Shown here piece after piece: positions 8,096 through 16,481 of a DNA stretch of 64,000 nt. A model generated the notes under the pieces. The model made no database searches. It had not been told where the DNA came from and saw nothing but the letters and a program-made list of their open reading frames with translations. The position numbers and the translations under genes were made by a program. The stretch comes from CAXBOO01 sp963977425 (GTDB lineage Bacteria; Bacteroidota; Bacteroidia; Flavobacteriales_D; Luteibaculaceae): assembly GCA_963977425.1 (NCBI GenBank), contig CAXBOO010000001.1, positions 248,001-312,000 on the forward strand, written 5' to 3'. Numbering within the stretch: the stretch's first letter is position 1; each line of letters begins with the position of its first letter.

Positions 8096-9445
8096 ATGGG
8101 CAAGCACGTTGTAATTATTGGCAATGGAATTTCGGGTGTAACTACTGCAAGGCATTTGCGCAAAACCTCATCTGATACCAAAATCACCATCATTTCTTCT
8201 GAAACCGATCACTTTTTTTCGCGTACGGCGTTGATGTACATTTTCATGGGACACATGAAATTCGAACACACCAAACCTTACGAAGATCATTTTTGGAAAA
8301 AGAACAGAATCGATTTACTGAACGCTCATGTTAAAGAAATCGACTTCAACAAAAAAACGCTTCAATTCAGCGATGGCAATTCTTTAGCTTACGACGATTT
8401 GGTTTTGGCTTTGGGTTCGAAACCGGCAAAATTTGGGTGGCCAGGACAAGATTTACCTGGAGTACAAGGTTTGTACCATTACCAAGATTTATTGTTGCTT
8501 GAAGAAAATGCTAAAAACGCAAAACACGCCATCATCGTTGGTGGTGGATTGATTGGTGTGGAATTAGCAGAAATGCTTTTAACACGCAACATCAAAGTTA
8601 CTTTCTTGGTTCGTGAAGACAAATTTTGGGGCGGTGTTTTGCCAGCCGATGATGCAAAATTTATTGGCGAACACATCATCAACGATCACCACGTCGACAT
8701 CAAATTCAACAACAATTTGAGAGAAATAAAAGCGGGCGACGATGGTCGAGTAAAATCCATTGTGATTGAAGAAACTGGCGAAGAAATTCCTTGTGAAATA
8801 GTTGGATTAACTCCAGGCGTGCAAACCAATGTCGACTTTTTGAGAAACACCGAATTGGAAATAGATCGTGGCATACTCATCAACGAGTTTATGGAAACCA
8901 ATATTCCCAACGTGTATTCGCTTGGCGATTGTGCTCAACACAGAATAGCTCCTGTAAACAGACGGCCGGTAGAGCAAGTTTGGTACACAGGCAAAATGAT
9001 GGGCGAAAGTTTAGGGAAAACTTTAGGTGGACAAAAAACAGCTTACAACCCAGGGCATTGGTTCAACTCAGCGAAGTTTTTCGACATCGAATACCAAACC
9101 TATGGAATGGTATTGAGCAATCCTAAAGACGATGAAAACACTTTCTTTTGGCAGCATCCTACCGAAAACATAGCCTTGCGATTGGTCTTCAAAAAAGAGA
9201 ACAATCAGTTTGTAGGGACCAATGTGTACGGCATTCGCTTACGCCACGAATTGTTTGACAAATGGCTCAACGAAAACCAAAAAGTGCAACACGTTTTGGA
9301 ACATTTCAACGATGCCAATTTCGATCCTGAATTTTATAAGAACCACGCAGAATCTATTCTAACAGCATTCAACCAACAATTTGGCACGAACATAAAAGCC
9401 AAGAAAAAAAGCTGGAAACGCATTTTTAACCTACAAGCCTCTTAA
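8096..9445 (+). CDS. FAD-dependent pyridine nucleotide-disulfide-type oxidoreductase
   Basis: A 449-residue cytosolic flavoprotein. The N-terminal FAD site is GNGISGVTTARHL (about residues 8-20), the NAD(P) site is IIVGGGLIGVELAEML (about 146-161), and the second FAD motif is VYSLGDCAQ (about 278-286). This is the layout of NADH oxidase, nitrite reductase and ferredoxin reductase flavoproteins. No redox-active CxxC pair typical of thioredoxin or dihydrolipoamide reductases is seen. A C-terminal stretch of about 120 residues has no recognised domain. It sits 2 bases after DUF547 and 1 base before the polyferredoxin gene, so it probably passes electrons between NAD(P)H and that membrane iron-sulfur protein. 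Confidence 0.88.
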   Translation: MGKHVVIIGNGISGVTTARHLRKTSSDTKITIISSETDHFFSRTALMYIFMGHMKFEHTKPYEDHFWKKNRIDLLNAHVKEIDFNKKTLQFSDGNSLAYDDLVLALGSKPAKFGWPGQDLPGVQGLYHYQDLLLLEENAKNAKHAIIVGGGLIGVELAEMLLTRNIKVTFLVREDKFWGGVLPADDAKFIGEHIINDHHVDIKFNNNLREIKAGDDGRVKSIVIEETGEEIPCEIVGLTPGVQTNVDFLRNTELEIDRGILINEFMETNIPNVYSLGDCAQHRIAPVNRRPVEQVWYTGKMMGESLGKTLGGQKTAYNPGHWFNSAKFFDIEYQTYGMVLSNPKDDENTFFWQHPTENIALRLVFKKENNQFVGTNVYGIRLRHELFDKWLNENQKVQHVLEHFNDANFDPEFYKNHAESILTAFNQQFGTNIKAKKKSWKRIFNLQAS

Positions 9446-9446
9446 T

Positions 9447-11024
9447 ATGAAAGCATATCATAACATTCAAAAAACAGGCTTGTTCGTTTTCCTTATCGGC
9501 CTTTTTATATTCACAGCTTCAAGTTTTTTTGGAGAGTACAAACTCACACAAGAAATAGCCAACAATACCTTTACTGAGCAGCAAATTGGCAACATTGGCG
9601 ATCAACTTTCGGCTGAAATTGTAGACAAGGAATACACTTCTCCCAACGCTTTAGCTTCAGAAATCATAGCCATTTACAACAGCAAAAACGAAGAACTAAA
9701 AGCCAATCAAGATTGGAACAATGTGATGTGGGACAGTCCTTCATCCATTGCCTTCAGTGCGGTAAAAGCTTCTGATACGGGCATCTTTTCTCAATCGCCT
9801 TGGTTGATGTTTTTGCTCACTTTTGGTTTGGGCATATTGGGATCCTTGATGTACATCGTACCTACGGTTATCACTTTAGGCCCGAAAGGCATAAAAAACA
9901 ACGGCATTTATCACAGTGCAGCCACCAACAGAGGTTGGATAGGGATACTCACATTGGTTTACCTCGTTACGTTTTATGTTGTCCTTTACTTCTACCCTTA
10001 TTTGGTGGTGAACCAAGTCAGTATCGTCAATCCCATAAGTTTGGCTTTAAGTGGAAACGGTGCTAGTCAATGGTTTTTGTATGGATTTATGTACTGTACT
10101 GTGATGGTGGTGATGGCAATAAAAATGTACATCAAGTACCGCCACAACCGATATCAAATCATTAGAACCAGTTCGGTTTTGTTTTTCCAAATTGCTTTTG
10201 CCTTCTTGATTCCAGAAATATTGGTGCGTTTCAATATGCCGTATATGGATTTTAAAAATGCTTGGCCGTTGGATTATGATTTCTTTTTCGATTGGAACAT
10301 CAACAACCTCATCAATAGCGGCAACATTGGTTTGTTTATGTTGGTTTGGGGCATCGTACTTACGGTGATTATTGTGCCCATAATGGTCTATTTCTATGGA
10401 AAAAGATGGTATTGCAGTTGGGTTTGTGGCTGCGGAGGATTGGCCGAAACATTGGGCGATCCTTACCGACAATTGTCGGACAAGAGCATAAAATCTTGGA
10501 AGTTAGAGCGATGGCTCATTCACGGCGTATTGGTGTTTGCTATTATTATGACCGGAGGAGCTTTGTACACTTATATTACTGGCGCTCAAGAAGTATTGGG
10601 CATCGCTACTTACGACCTTCAAAAAACCTATGGATTCCTTATTGGATCAATCTTTTCGGGAGTAATAGGTACTGGATTTTATCCTGTTTTGGGTAACCGT
10701 ACTTGGTGCCGATTTGGATGTCCTTTGGCAGCTTATATGGGCTTGGTTCAGCGTTTCAAATCACGATTCAGAATTACCACAAATGGTGGGCAATGCATTT
10801 CTTGCGGAAACTGTTCTACCTACTGCGAGCAAGGTATTGACGTAAGAGCTTACGCCCAAAAAGGACAAAACATTGTACGAGCAAGTTGCGTTGGATGTGG
10901 AGTTTGTTCGGCAGTTTGTCCTCGTGGTGTTTTGAAATTGGAAAACGGACCAGAAGAAGGCCGAATCGATGATAATCCGTTTATGATTGGTAGCGATGGT
11001 ATTAAAATGAATACCGAAGCTTAA
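9447..11024 (+). CDS. membrane-bound 4Fe-4S polyferredoxin (NapH/FixG-like)
   Basis: A 525-residue integral membrane protein. The first helix (about 13-32) is followed by an exported segment of about 75 residues, then several more helices. WYCSWVCGCGG and RTWCRFGCPLA are cysteine clusters of the NapH/FixG/RdxA type. The C-terminal part has two full ferredoxin motifs, CISCGNCSTYC and CVGCGVCSAVCP, each able to carry a [4Fe-4S] cluster. It should relay electrons across or along the inner membrane. It is the last gene of the sigma/anti-sigma/DUF547/flavoprotein run. Not a plain CcoG: the exported segment and gene context differ. Confidence 0.88.
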   Translation: MKAYHNIQKTGLFVFLIGLFIFTASSFFGEYKLTQEIANNTFTEQQIGNIGDQLSAEIVDKEYTSPNALASEIIAIYNSKNEELKANQDWNNVMWDSPSSIAFSAVKASDTGIFSQSPWLMFLLTFGLGILGSLMYIVPTVITLGPKGIKNNGIYHSAATNRGWIGILTLVYLVTFYVVLYFYPYLVVNQVSIVNPISLALSGNGASQWFLYGFMYCTVMVVMAIKMYIKYRHNRYQIIRTSSVLFFQIAFAFLIPEILVRFNMPYMDFKNAWPLDYDFFFDWNINNLINSGNIGLFMLVWGIVLTVIIVPIMVYFYGKRWYCSWVCGCGGLAETLGDPYRQLSDKSIKSWKLERWLIHGVLVFAIIMTGGALYTYITGAQEVLGIATYDLQKTYGFLIGSIFSGVIGTGFYPVLGNRTWCRFGCPLAAYMGLVQRFKSRFRITTNGGQCISCGNCSTYCEQGIDVRAYAQKGQNIVRASCVGCGVCSAVCPRGVLKLENGPEEGRIDDNPFMIGSDGIKMNTEA

Positions 11025-11291
11025 TAGCGTATAGTTGAGAGATTCTCACTTTCGAGAGAATGATGGTTGAGACGGTTCGTTTGAGCCAATAATGACAAGC
11101 AGTTTTGTGTTTCCCACCTAATTATAAGGAGGGGAGCCTATAAAGCGGGCTGGTTATTGCGCATTCCAAAAAAATAGAATTTAGATTTCCTTTTTCAAGG
11201 GAATGATTTACTGTATTATCAAGCGGCCATGAAATTGGTTGCATAGGCTCAATCAAACACCACTAATGTGGGAATGGATTGCATAATTAAG

Positions 11292-11651
11292 ATGAAGAAA
11301 TTAATTTTTATTTACAATGCCGATACAGGCTTGTTCAATACCGTTAGCGATTTTGCTCACAAGATTGTATCTCCAAGTACCTACGCTTGTTCTCTTTGTC
11401 AGATTACATACGGCAATTTTGGAATGAAAAAAGAGTGGCGTGAATTCCTGAAGAAAGTCCCATATGAAATGGAGTTCTTGCATAAAGACGAAGCCTTAAA
11501 GAAGTATCCAACCTTAAATGAAACTTTCCCCTCAATTCTATTGTCTGAAAAGAACGAAGAATTTGACGTGATTATGAATTCGAGCGCACTCGAGAATCAG
11601 GAAAACTTGAAAACATTGATAGAGTCAGTAAGTATAAAATTGGGTGTGTAG
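11292..11651 (+). CDS. conserved hypothetical protein with a CxxC motif
   Basis: A 119-residue soluble protein starting MKKLIFIYNADTGLFN; an upstream GTG at 11268 is less likely. It has one CSLC pair at about residue 37, directly after SPSTYA, then KKEWREFLKKV. There is no signal peptide or membrane segment. The beginning looks slightly like a thioredoxin-like or DCC-type fold (strand, then Asp, then CxxC), but this is weak. I recall similar small proteins in flavobacteria without known function. Preceded by 267 bases with no gene that I can support; a short ATTCTC/GAGAAT dyad near 11042 is the only structure there. Confidence 0.65.
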   Translation: MKKLIFIYNADTGLFNTVSDFAHKIVSPSTYACSLCQITYGNFGMKKEWREFLKKVPYEMEFLHKDEALKKYPTLNETFPSILLSEKNEEFDVIMNSSALENQENLKTLIESVSIKLGV

Positions 11652-11706
11652 CGCAAGATTTTGTTGTGCTTTTGGAGCTTATTAAACTTAGAATATTGGC
11701 AAAGTT

Positions 11707-11714
11707 TAGTTTTG
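11707..11714 (+). promoter_or_regulatory. -7 box TAGTTTTG before the TPR histidine kinase
   Basis: TAGTTTTG lies 34 bases before ATG 11749; no -33 element is visible. Confidence 0.35.
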
Positions 11715-11748
11715 GCTTTTGTTCTTACTTTTCCATCAGGTTTTGAGT

Positions 11749-13506
11749 ATGGTATTCAGTAAGCTATTTCGGCTAGTTGCAATAAATGTAATTGTGTTTT
11801 TGCCATTTTTAGGGAAAGCACAAACTCATTATCTAGATTCTGTTTTGGCTATACCGTACAGCGAATATGTTTCGGATTATAGTGTCTACAGTCCCTTATT
11901 TCAGAAAGCTATAATAGTTGCAGAGCAGCAACACGATAGTGTCAATTTAGCGACTGTTTTAATGCGCCAAAACGTGTTAGAATACTTGGCAGGAGAAGTC
12001 GATTACGCTATAGAATTGGCATTGCGGAGCATCGAAATCAATAAAGCCATTGGCAATGATGAGGGACTGAGTCGAGCTCTTTGTTTACTCGGATATCAAA
12101 TCAAAAGACAAGATCTTGAGCGGGCTATTGAATACATGCGTCAAGGCATATTCATTCAAGAGAATATGGGCGATACAATGGAGTTGCTCAACAGTTACGA
12201 CAACTACAGTGTTTTAAAAGAATTCAACGGCGAGTTGGATTCGGCGTTGTATTTTGTAAACCTTTCTTTGGCGTTCAAAAGATTGAAAAACGATTCGAAT
12301 GGCATCCCATTCAGTTTGAACAAAATAGCCAATATTCATCTACTTAAGGGCAATCACAATTTGGCCTTGCAGTACATGGATACTTCCAGTACAATGCGCG
12401 CTAAAGACCCAGATAATTATTACTATTTGGGCGAAAATGAAATGTGTTTTGGAGATATTTATTCTGATTGGGGTAAAGGAATACAAGCGATTGAACACTA
12501 TGAAAAAGCCGTTTTTTATGCTCAACAAAAATCGGGTTATGCTTACATCATTCGCGATGCTGCACAACGTCTAACCAATTTATACGCTTCCGAAAATAAT
12601 TTTGAAAAAGCATACCAATACAGTGCTATGTATCAACTGTTTAACGACAGCATAGAAAGTGCCAGTACACGAAAAAACATGAACACACTTTTGGTGCGTT
12701 ACGAAAGTGCTGAAAAAGAAAAAACCATAGCCAAACAAGCTTTTTTACTAACAGAAGAGACTTTGAAATCAAGGAATCGTCAAATATTGGCTATTTCTAT
12801 TGCCTTTTTATTGGCATTGGTGGTATTGTATTTTATTTACCGAATTCGTATTTCTCGTCAGCGTAGAATGCAAGCCGAAGAAGCTGGTCAATTGAAGTTG
12901 CAAAACGAACGCATCCGTGTTTCACGCGATTTGCACGATCATATTGGGGCAGAATTAACTCTTATTGCATCGGCTACTGATCAACAAGCGCGTCAAATTA
13001 CAGATAAGGGCATTGTTTCAGAATTGAAAAACATTAGTCAGAACGCTCGCTTGGCTATGCAGCAATTGCGCGAAACCATTTGGGCGATAAGTCCAGAGCC
13101 TATTGTGTTGAATGCCTTTGCATTGCGCATACAAACCTATGCTCAGAAAATGTGCCAATCGCACGATATAAAATTGGAGTTTGAGAATAATTTGAATTTG
13201 ACGAATGTGCCAATGAGTCCAGCCATAACCATTAATTTATTCCGTGTTTGTCAAGAATCGGTCAACAATGTATGCAAACATTCAGGGGCTACTACGTTAC
13301 GAATTGAATGTTCTTTCCAAAACCAGATTTTAAAAATTCAAATACAAGACAACGGCAAAGGCTTTGATGCGAACAACATTCAGGCAGGCTATGGTTTGCA
13401 AAATATGGAAGGACGTATGGCTGATGTCAATGGCGAAATACGATGGGATAGCACACTTGGAAAAGGCACTAATGTCCTTTTGGAAATTAACGTTAGCCAA
13501 GAATAA
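11749..13506 (+). CDS. TPR-containing sensor histidine kinase
   Basis: About 585 residues. A signal peptide (cleavage near GKAQ) leads to about 310 residues of helical TPR repeats (NLALQYMDTSSTMRA, QAIEHYEKAVFYAQ, FEKAYQYSAMYQLF), which should lie in the periplasm. One membrane helix follows (ILAISIAFLLALVVLYFIY, about 345-365), then a HisKA_3 dimerisation domain with the phospho-acceptor in SRDLHDHIGAEL, then a HATPase domain with RVCQESVNNVCKHS and DNGKGFD. Start ATG 11749 is preferred over TTG 11719 because it begins the signal peptide. It pairs with the LuxR-type regulator 69 bases downstream. The stimulus is unknown. Confidence 0.9.
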   Translation: MVFSKLFRLVAINVIVFLPFLGKAQTHYLDSVLAIPYSEYVSDYSVYSPLFQKAIIVAEQQHDSVNLATVLMRQNVLEYLAGEVDYAIELALRSIEINKAIGNDEGLSRALCLLGYQIKRQDLERAIEYMRQGIFIQENMGDTMELLNSYDNYSVLKEFNGELDSALYFVNLSLAFKRLKNDSNGIPFSLNKIANIHLLKGNHNLALQYMDTSSTMRAKDPDNYYYLGENEMCFGDIYSDWGKGIQAIEHYEKAVFYAQQKSGYAYIIRDAAQRLTNLYASENNFEKAYQYSAMYQLFNDSIESASTRKNMNTLLVRYESAEKEKTIAKQAFLLTEETLKSRNRQILAISIAFLLALVVLYFIYRIRISRQRRMQAEEAGQLKLQNERIRVSRDLHDHIGAELTLIASATDQQARQITDKGIVSELKNISQNARLAMQQLRETIWAISPEPIVLNAFALRIQTYAQKMCQSHDIKLEFENNLNLTNVPMSPAITINLFRVCQESVNNVCKHSGATTLRIECSFQNQILKIQIQDNGKGFDANNIQAGYGLQNMEGRMADVNGEIRWDSTLGKGTNVLLEINVSQE

Positions 13507-13523
13507 TACGAAGAACAGCGTAT
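13505..13523. promoter_or_regulatory. 19-base dyad, copy 1 (candidate regulator site)
   Basis: AATACGAAGAACAGCGTAT contains the inverted repeat ATACG / CGTAT. It overlaps the kinase stop codon and lies just upstream of the regulator's promoter. A second copy at 14222 matches at 16 of 19 positions. Confidence 0.5.
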
Positions 13524-13544
13524 AAAATAAAAGTGGTGTATTCG

Positions 13545-13552
13545 TAGATTTG
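13545..13552 (+). promoter_or_regulatory. -7 box TAGATTTG of the response regulator
   Basis: TAGATTTG lies 23 bases before ATG 13576. No TTTG is found at the -33 position, which fits an activator-dependent promoter; dyad copy 1 ends 21 bases upstream. Confidence 0.5.
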
Positions 13553-13575
13553 AATAGACATTTATTCCCCACAAT

Positions 13576-14220
13576 ATGATCAAAATCTTAATTACTGAAG
13601 ATATCCAACGTTTGGCTGTAGCGCTGCAAGCGAAGGTAAATTTGATGGAGGGAGTTGAGGTAAAAGAAATGTTTCCGAATGGCGAATTACTGATCAAGTA
13701 TTTACGTCGAAACAGCAATGTGGATGTTATTTTAATGGACATCAATATGCCGGTAATGGATGGTATAACTGCCACAAAATACATCAGCGAAAAATGGCCT
13801 CACATTAAGATTTTAATGAGCACGGTTTTCGATGACGACGACCATTTGTTTAAGGCCATATTGGCAGGAGCAAAGGGCTATTTACTCAAAGACGAAACAG
13901 CCGAAAAAATTGAAGCCAGCATACGAGAAGTCCTTTCTGGAGGTGCGCCTATGTCGCCTAGTATTGCACTGAAGGCCATTTCATTGATTAGATTCCAGCC
14001 TTCCGAGAGCCATGCAAACGAAGACTTTGGTTTATCAAAAAGAGAAATTGAAGTTCTAGAACATTTGTCCACGGGATTGATCTACGACGAAATCGCGTCG
14101 AACTTAAATGTAAGCACGGGCACTATACGCAAACACGTAGAAAACATCTATAGAAAATTGCAAGTGCACAGTAAAGTGGAGGCCGTTCAGAAGGCCAATA
14201 AATTTAGGTTATTCAAGTAA
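13576..14220 (+). CDS. LuxR/NarL-family response regulator
   Basis: A 214-residue regulator. The receiver domain (1-120) has the acidic pair E9/D10, the phosphorylation site D55 in ILMDINMPVMDG and the lysine in LLKDE. The C-terminal LuxR helix-turn-helix runs from about 150 (LSKREIEVLEHLSTG, then DEIASNLNVSTGTIRKHVENI). It is the cognate partner of the TPR kinase directly upstream. It appears to have its own promoter, and the same dyad lies before it and before the next gene, which suggests it may control both; this is inference. Confidence 0.94.
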   Translation: MIKILITEDIQRLAVALQAKVNLMEGVEVKEMFPNGELLIKYLRRNSNVDVILMDINMPVMDGITATKYISEKWPHIKILMSTVFDDDDHLFKAILAGAKGYLLKDETAEKIEASIREVLSGGAPMSPSIALKAISLIRFQPSESHANEDFGLSKREIEVLEHLSTGLIYDEIASNLNVSTGTIRKHVENIYRKLQVHSKVEAVQKANKFRLFK

Positions 14221-14221
14221 A

Positions 14222-14240
14222 AATACGCAGAACGTCGTAT
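14222..14240. promoter_or_regulatory. 19-base dyad, copy 2 (candidate regulator site)
   Basis: AATACGCAGAACGTCGTAT begins 2 bases after the regulator's stop and 37 bases before the next start codon. The ATACG / CGTAT arms are identical to copy 1 at 13505; the middle differs at three positions. Confidence 0.5.
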
Positions 14241-14277
14241 TGCGTTAAGGTAGAGCAATTGGGAACTTTGGTTTGCA

Positions 14278-14658
14278 ATGAACGATACCTCAATCATACA
14301 ATTCCCCGCTAAAAAAGTACTTGCTTTTTTACTACTAATGTGCAGTGTAAGCTTGTTTTCTCAGCGAATTACAAAGCCCGAGCAAATTGTGAAAATGGCT
14401 AAAAGCGAATTGTCTGCTGGAATGGAAAAAACAGGCGATATCTATGCCTTTGCCAAAGAAAACAACATTACAGGAAACATAGAGGTGGAGTATGTTATTG
14501 GCGACAATAAAAAAGTAATTACACTCAATTTACTCTCTTCAGAAGGCATGAGTATTCCTCATAAAAATGCCATCAAGACATTTCTTTTTTACCGAAAATT
14601 TTCATTCAAGACAATGAAAAAATCGCGTCATCAATTCACGTACACTTTTCAATTTTAA
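14278..14658 (+). CDS. small secreted protein, weakly TonB-C-like
   Basis: A 126-residue protein with an export signal (KKVLAFLLLMCSVSLFSQ). The mature part has one domain of about 75 residues whose pattern (GNIEVEYVIGDNKKVITLNLL, alanine/lysine helix, final strand FTYTFQF) resembles the C-terminal domain of TonB or related periplasmic proteins, but without the membrane anchor and proline linker. That resemblance is weak. It lies 57 bases after the response regulator, with the dyad repeat in its leader, and 17 bases before the propeller gene. Function unknown; likely a target of the upstream two-component system. Confidence 0.65.
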   Translation: MNDTSIIQFPAKKVLAFLLLMCSVSLFSQRITKPEQIVKMAKSELSAGMEKTGDIYAFAKENNITGNIEVEYVIGDNKKVITLNLLSSEGMSIPHKNAIKTFLFYRKFSFKTMKKSRHQFTYTFQF

Positions 14659-14675
14659 TCAAACCAAACAGCCCA

Positions 14676-16328
14676 ATGAAAAACAAGATAATAGCAATAC
14701 TGATGCTGGCTACTACAGCCATTTATGCTCAAAAAGATATGAGCGTTGTGTGGGAAGCCAAAATGGAACACCGTTCAGAATACAAAGGAACTGGACTTGA
14801 AGGTGATGTAAGTTATGTAGCTTCTGATAAAGAAATTACGGTTTTTAAAAACGACGATGGATCGATAGTTTGGTCAAAAAAATTCAAAGAAATTGCTCCT
14901 AACCTTCGAAAAATAGACGAATTGGAACCTTTTTGGAAATCAAACGTGATTTTCTTGTTCGACAGAAAACTAGGAAAAGATCAAATTGCATGTGTTGATT
15001 TGACTACCGGAGATTTGCTTTGGACTTCGGATAAATACCAAGACGTAACCGATGATAACCTCATCTATATCCGAGAGAAAAATGCATTCGCCATGTCCAT
15101 CAAAAAAGGCTTAGTGCTTATCGATGCTCGTACTGGTGAGGAATTTTGGCAAACAGCATTGTTCTCTGGTGTTGTTGGTCAATACCTATACGATGGTGAT
15201 ACTGAAACCATGACGATAGTGAACTTTAAGCCTGCTGGTTTAGCAGCATTGTTTGCAGGATTTAAAAACCAGATTGTACGCTTAGATATCAATACCGGAA
15301 AATTCCTGTGGGAACAAAAATACATTGGTCAAGCAGAGCGCAAAGTTATTAGCCGAGAGTATTTGTATGAATTAGACTTGGTTGAAGATAAAGTTATGCT
15401 TCGTTTGAATGGTTTACAAGCCTTCGATTATAAAACGGGTAAAGCATTGTGGTCAGCAGCTTTCGACTTCAGTCCTGAAGGAGCCGCTAGAAAACCTGCA
15501 GGAAAGGTGTTGAAATTTGGTGTTTACGGTGCCGTTGCAGATCCTGTTATTTCTGGCGATTATATCTACGTTTTGGATATGTCTCGCAAAAACAAACAGT
15601 TCATCAATAAATACGATAAATACAGTGGAAATTTAGTTTGGACCAGCCCAGAAATAAAAGGCGGAGCAAGAGCCATTCCTAACATGTATGTTGTTGGTAA
15701 TAGAGTGATTTTACAAATAGGTGGAATTGTAGAAGTGCAGTCTGTGGTTGAAAAGAAAACAACCGTTAATGGGGTTACTACAACCACTAAGACAACCAAA
15801 ATTTCATTCGAAAACGTAAAACCAAATGGGGTTCAAGCTTTCGATACCGAATCGGGTCAATTTGCTTGGGATTCAGAACGTTTCAAAAAAGGCATTACCA
15901 ATATGCTAAGCATCGGTGACGATATCATAGTATGCAGTGGTAAAGCGTACTACGGACTAAAAGGTTCTAATGGAGCTGAATTGTACGAGCGTTCTATCAA
16001 AGACGATGGTATTGGTTGGGCAAGCAGTATTTTCGAACACAACGGAAAAATTGTTGTTGTTGGCGCTAAGGGTATTTCTTTTCACGATATAGAAACAGGA
16101 AAATTAACGGCCAGCAACAAATACAAAAACAGTACGCTAGAAAGTGTTCAAGGCGATATTCTAGTAATGAAAACGGCCTCGGCTGACATTGCTGCGTTCG
16201 ATTTGAATGACTGTAGTTACACAGAATTTAAAGCCAAAAACGATGCGCATACTTGGTTGAGTCTTACATCAGAATACGTGTACATATACGAGAATAAAAA
16301 AGTAAAAAAAGTAAAGACTAGGGGCTAA
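14676..16328 (+). CDS. exported PQQ-like beta-propeller protein
   Basis: A 550-residue protein with a signal peptide (cleavage after AIYAQ). Most of it is built of WD/PQQ-type repeats with the recurring pattern L/I-D-x-x-T-G-x-x-L/F-W (for example DLTTGDLLWTSD, DINTGKFLWEQ, YKTGKALWSA, YSGNLVWTS, ESGQFAWDSE). This is the outer-membrane BamB/quinoprotein dehydrogenase propeller fold, but no cofactor ligands or lipobox were recognised, so it is not called BamB. A threonine-rich insert (TTKTTK at about 365-370) breaks one blade. It sits 17 bases after the small secreted protein and ends at a clear terminator. Confidence 0.8.
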   Translation: MKNKIIAILMLATTAIYAQKDMSVVWEAKMEHRSEYKGTGLEGDVSYVASDKEITVFKNDDGSIVWSKKFKEIAPNLRKIDELEPFWKSNVIFLFDRKLGKDQIACVDLTTGDLLWTSDKYQDVTDDNLIYIREKNAFAMSIKKGLVLIDARTGEEFWQTALFSGVVGQYLYDGDTETMTIVNFKPAGLAALFAGFKNQIVRLDINTGKFLWEQKYIGQAERKVISREYLYELDLVEDKVMLRLNGLQAFDYKTGKALWSAAFDFSPEGAARKPAGKVLKFGVYGAVADPVISGDYIYVLDMSRKNKQFINKYDKYSGNLVWTSPEIKGGARAIPNMYVVGNRVILQIGGIVEVQSVVEKKTTVNGVTTTTKTTKISFENVKPNGVQAFDTESGQFAWDSERFKKGITNMLSIGDDIIVCSGKAYYGLKGSNGAELYERSIKDDGIGWASSIFEHNGKIVVVGAKGISFHDIETGKLTASNKYKNSTLESVQGDILVMKTASADIAAFDLNDCSYTEFKAKNDAHTWLSLTSEYVYIYENKKVKKVKTRG

Positions 16329-16348
16329 GTCGTTTTTTTACTTCAATG

Positions 16349-16386
16349 AAAAAGGGGTTGCTTCATGGGGCAATCCCTTTTTTTTA
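16349..16386 (+). terminator. terminator after the propeller gene
   Basis: AAAGGGGTTGC, 8-base loop, GCAATCCCTTT then T5; 11 paired bases with one G-U. It ends the two-component/secreted-protein cluster. Confidence 0.85.
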
Positions 16387-16409
16387 TTTGTGATTTTTTC
16401 TCAAAGAAA

Positions 16410-16439
16410 CACATGAATTGACTCAACATAATTCGTGTG
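16410..16439. promoter_or_regulatory. palindrome upstream of ppk1 (candidate operator)
   Basis: CACATGAATT, 10-base spacer, AATTCGTGTG: a 10-base dyad with a single mismatch in DNA. It covers the place where the -33 element of the ppk1 promoter would be. Confidence 0.35.
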
Positions 16440-16454
16440 AGCTATTTTTCCTTT

Positions 16455-16462
16455 TATCTTTC
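16455..16462 (+). promoter_or_regulatory. near-consensus -7 box TATCTTTC of ppk1
   Basis: TATCTTTC differs from TAnnTTTG at the last base and lies 19 bases before the ATG, in the usual range for this window. Confidence 0.35.
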
Positions 16463-16481
16463 AGAAATAGATTGATGGTAT

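Noticed and set aside
10047..10472. 141-codon open frame on the minus strand inside the polyferredoxin gene
   Set aside because: It lies wholly within a well-supported gene, is His-rich only because it mirrors other codons, and has no start context or domain.
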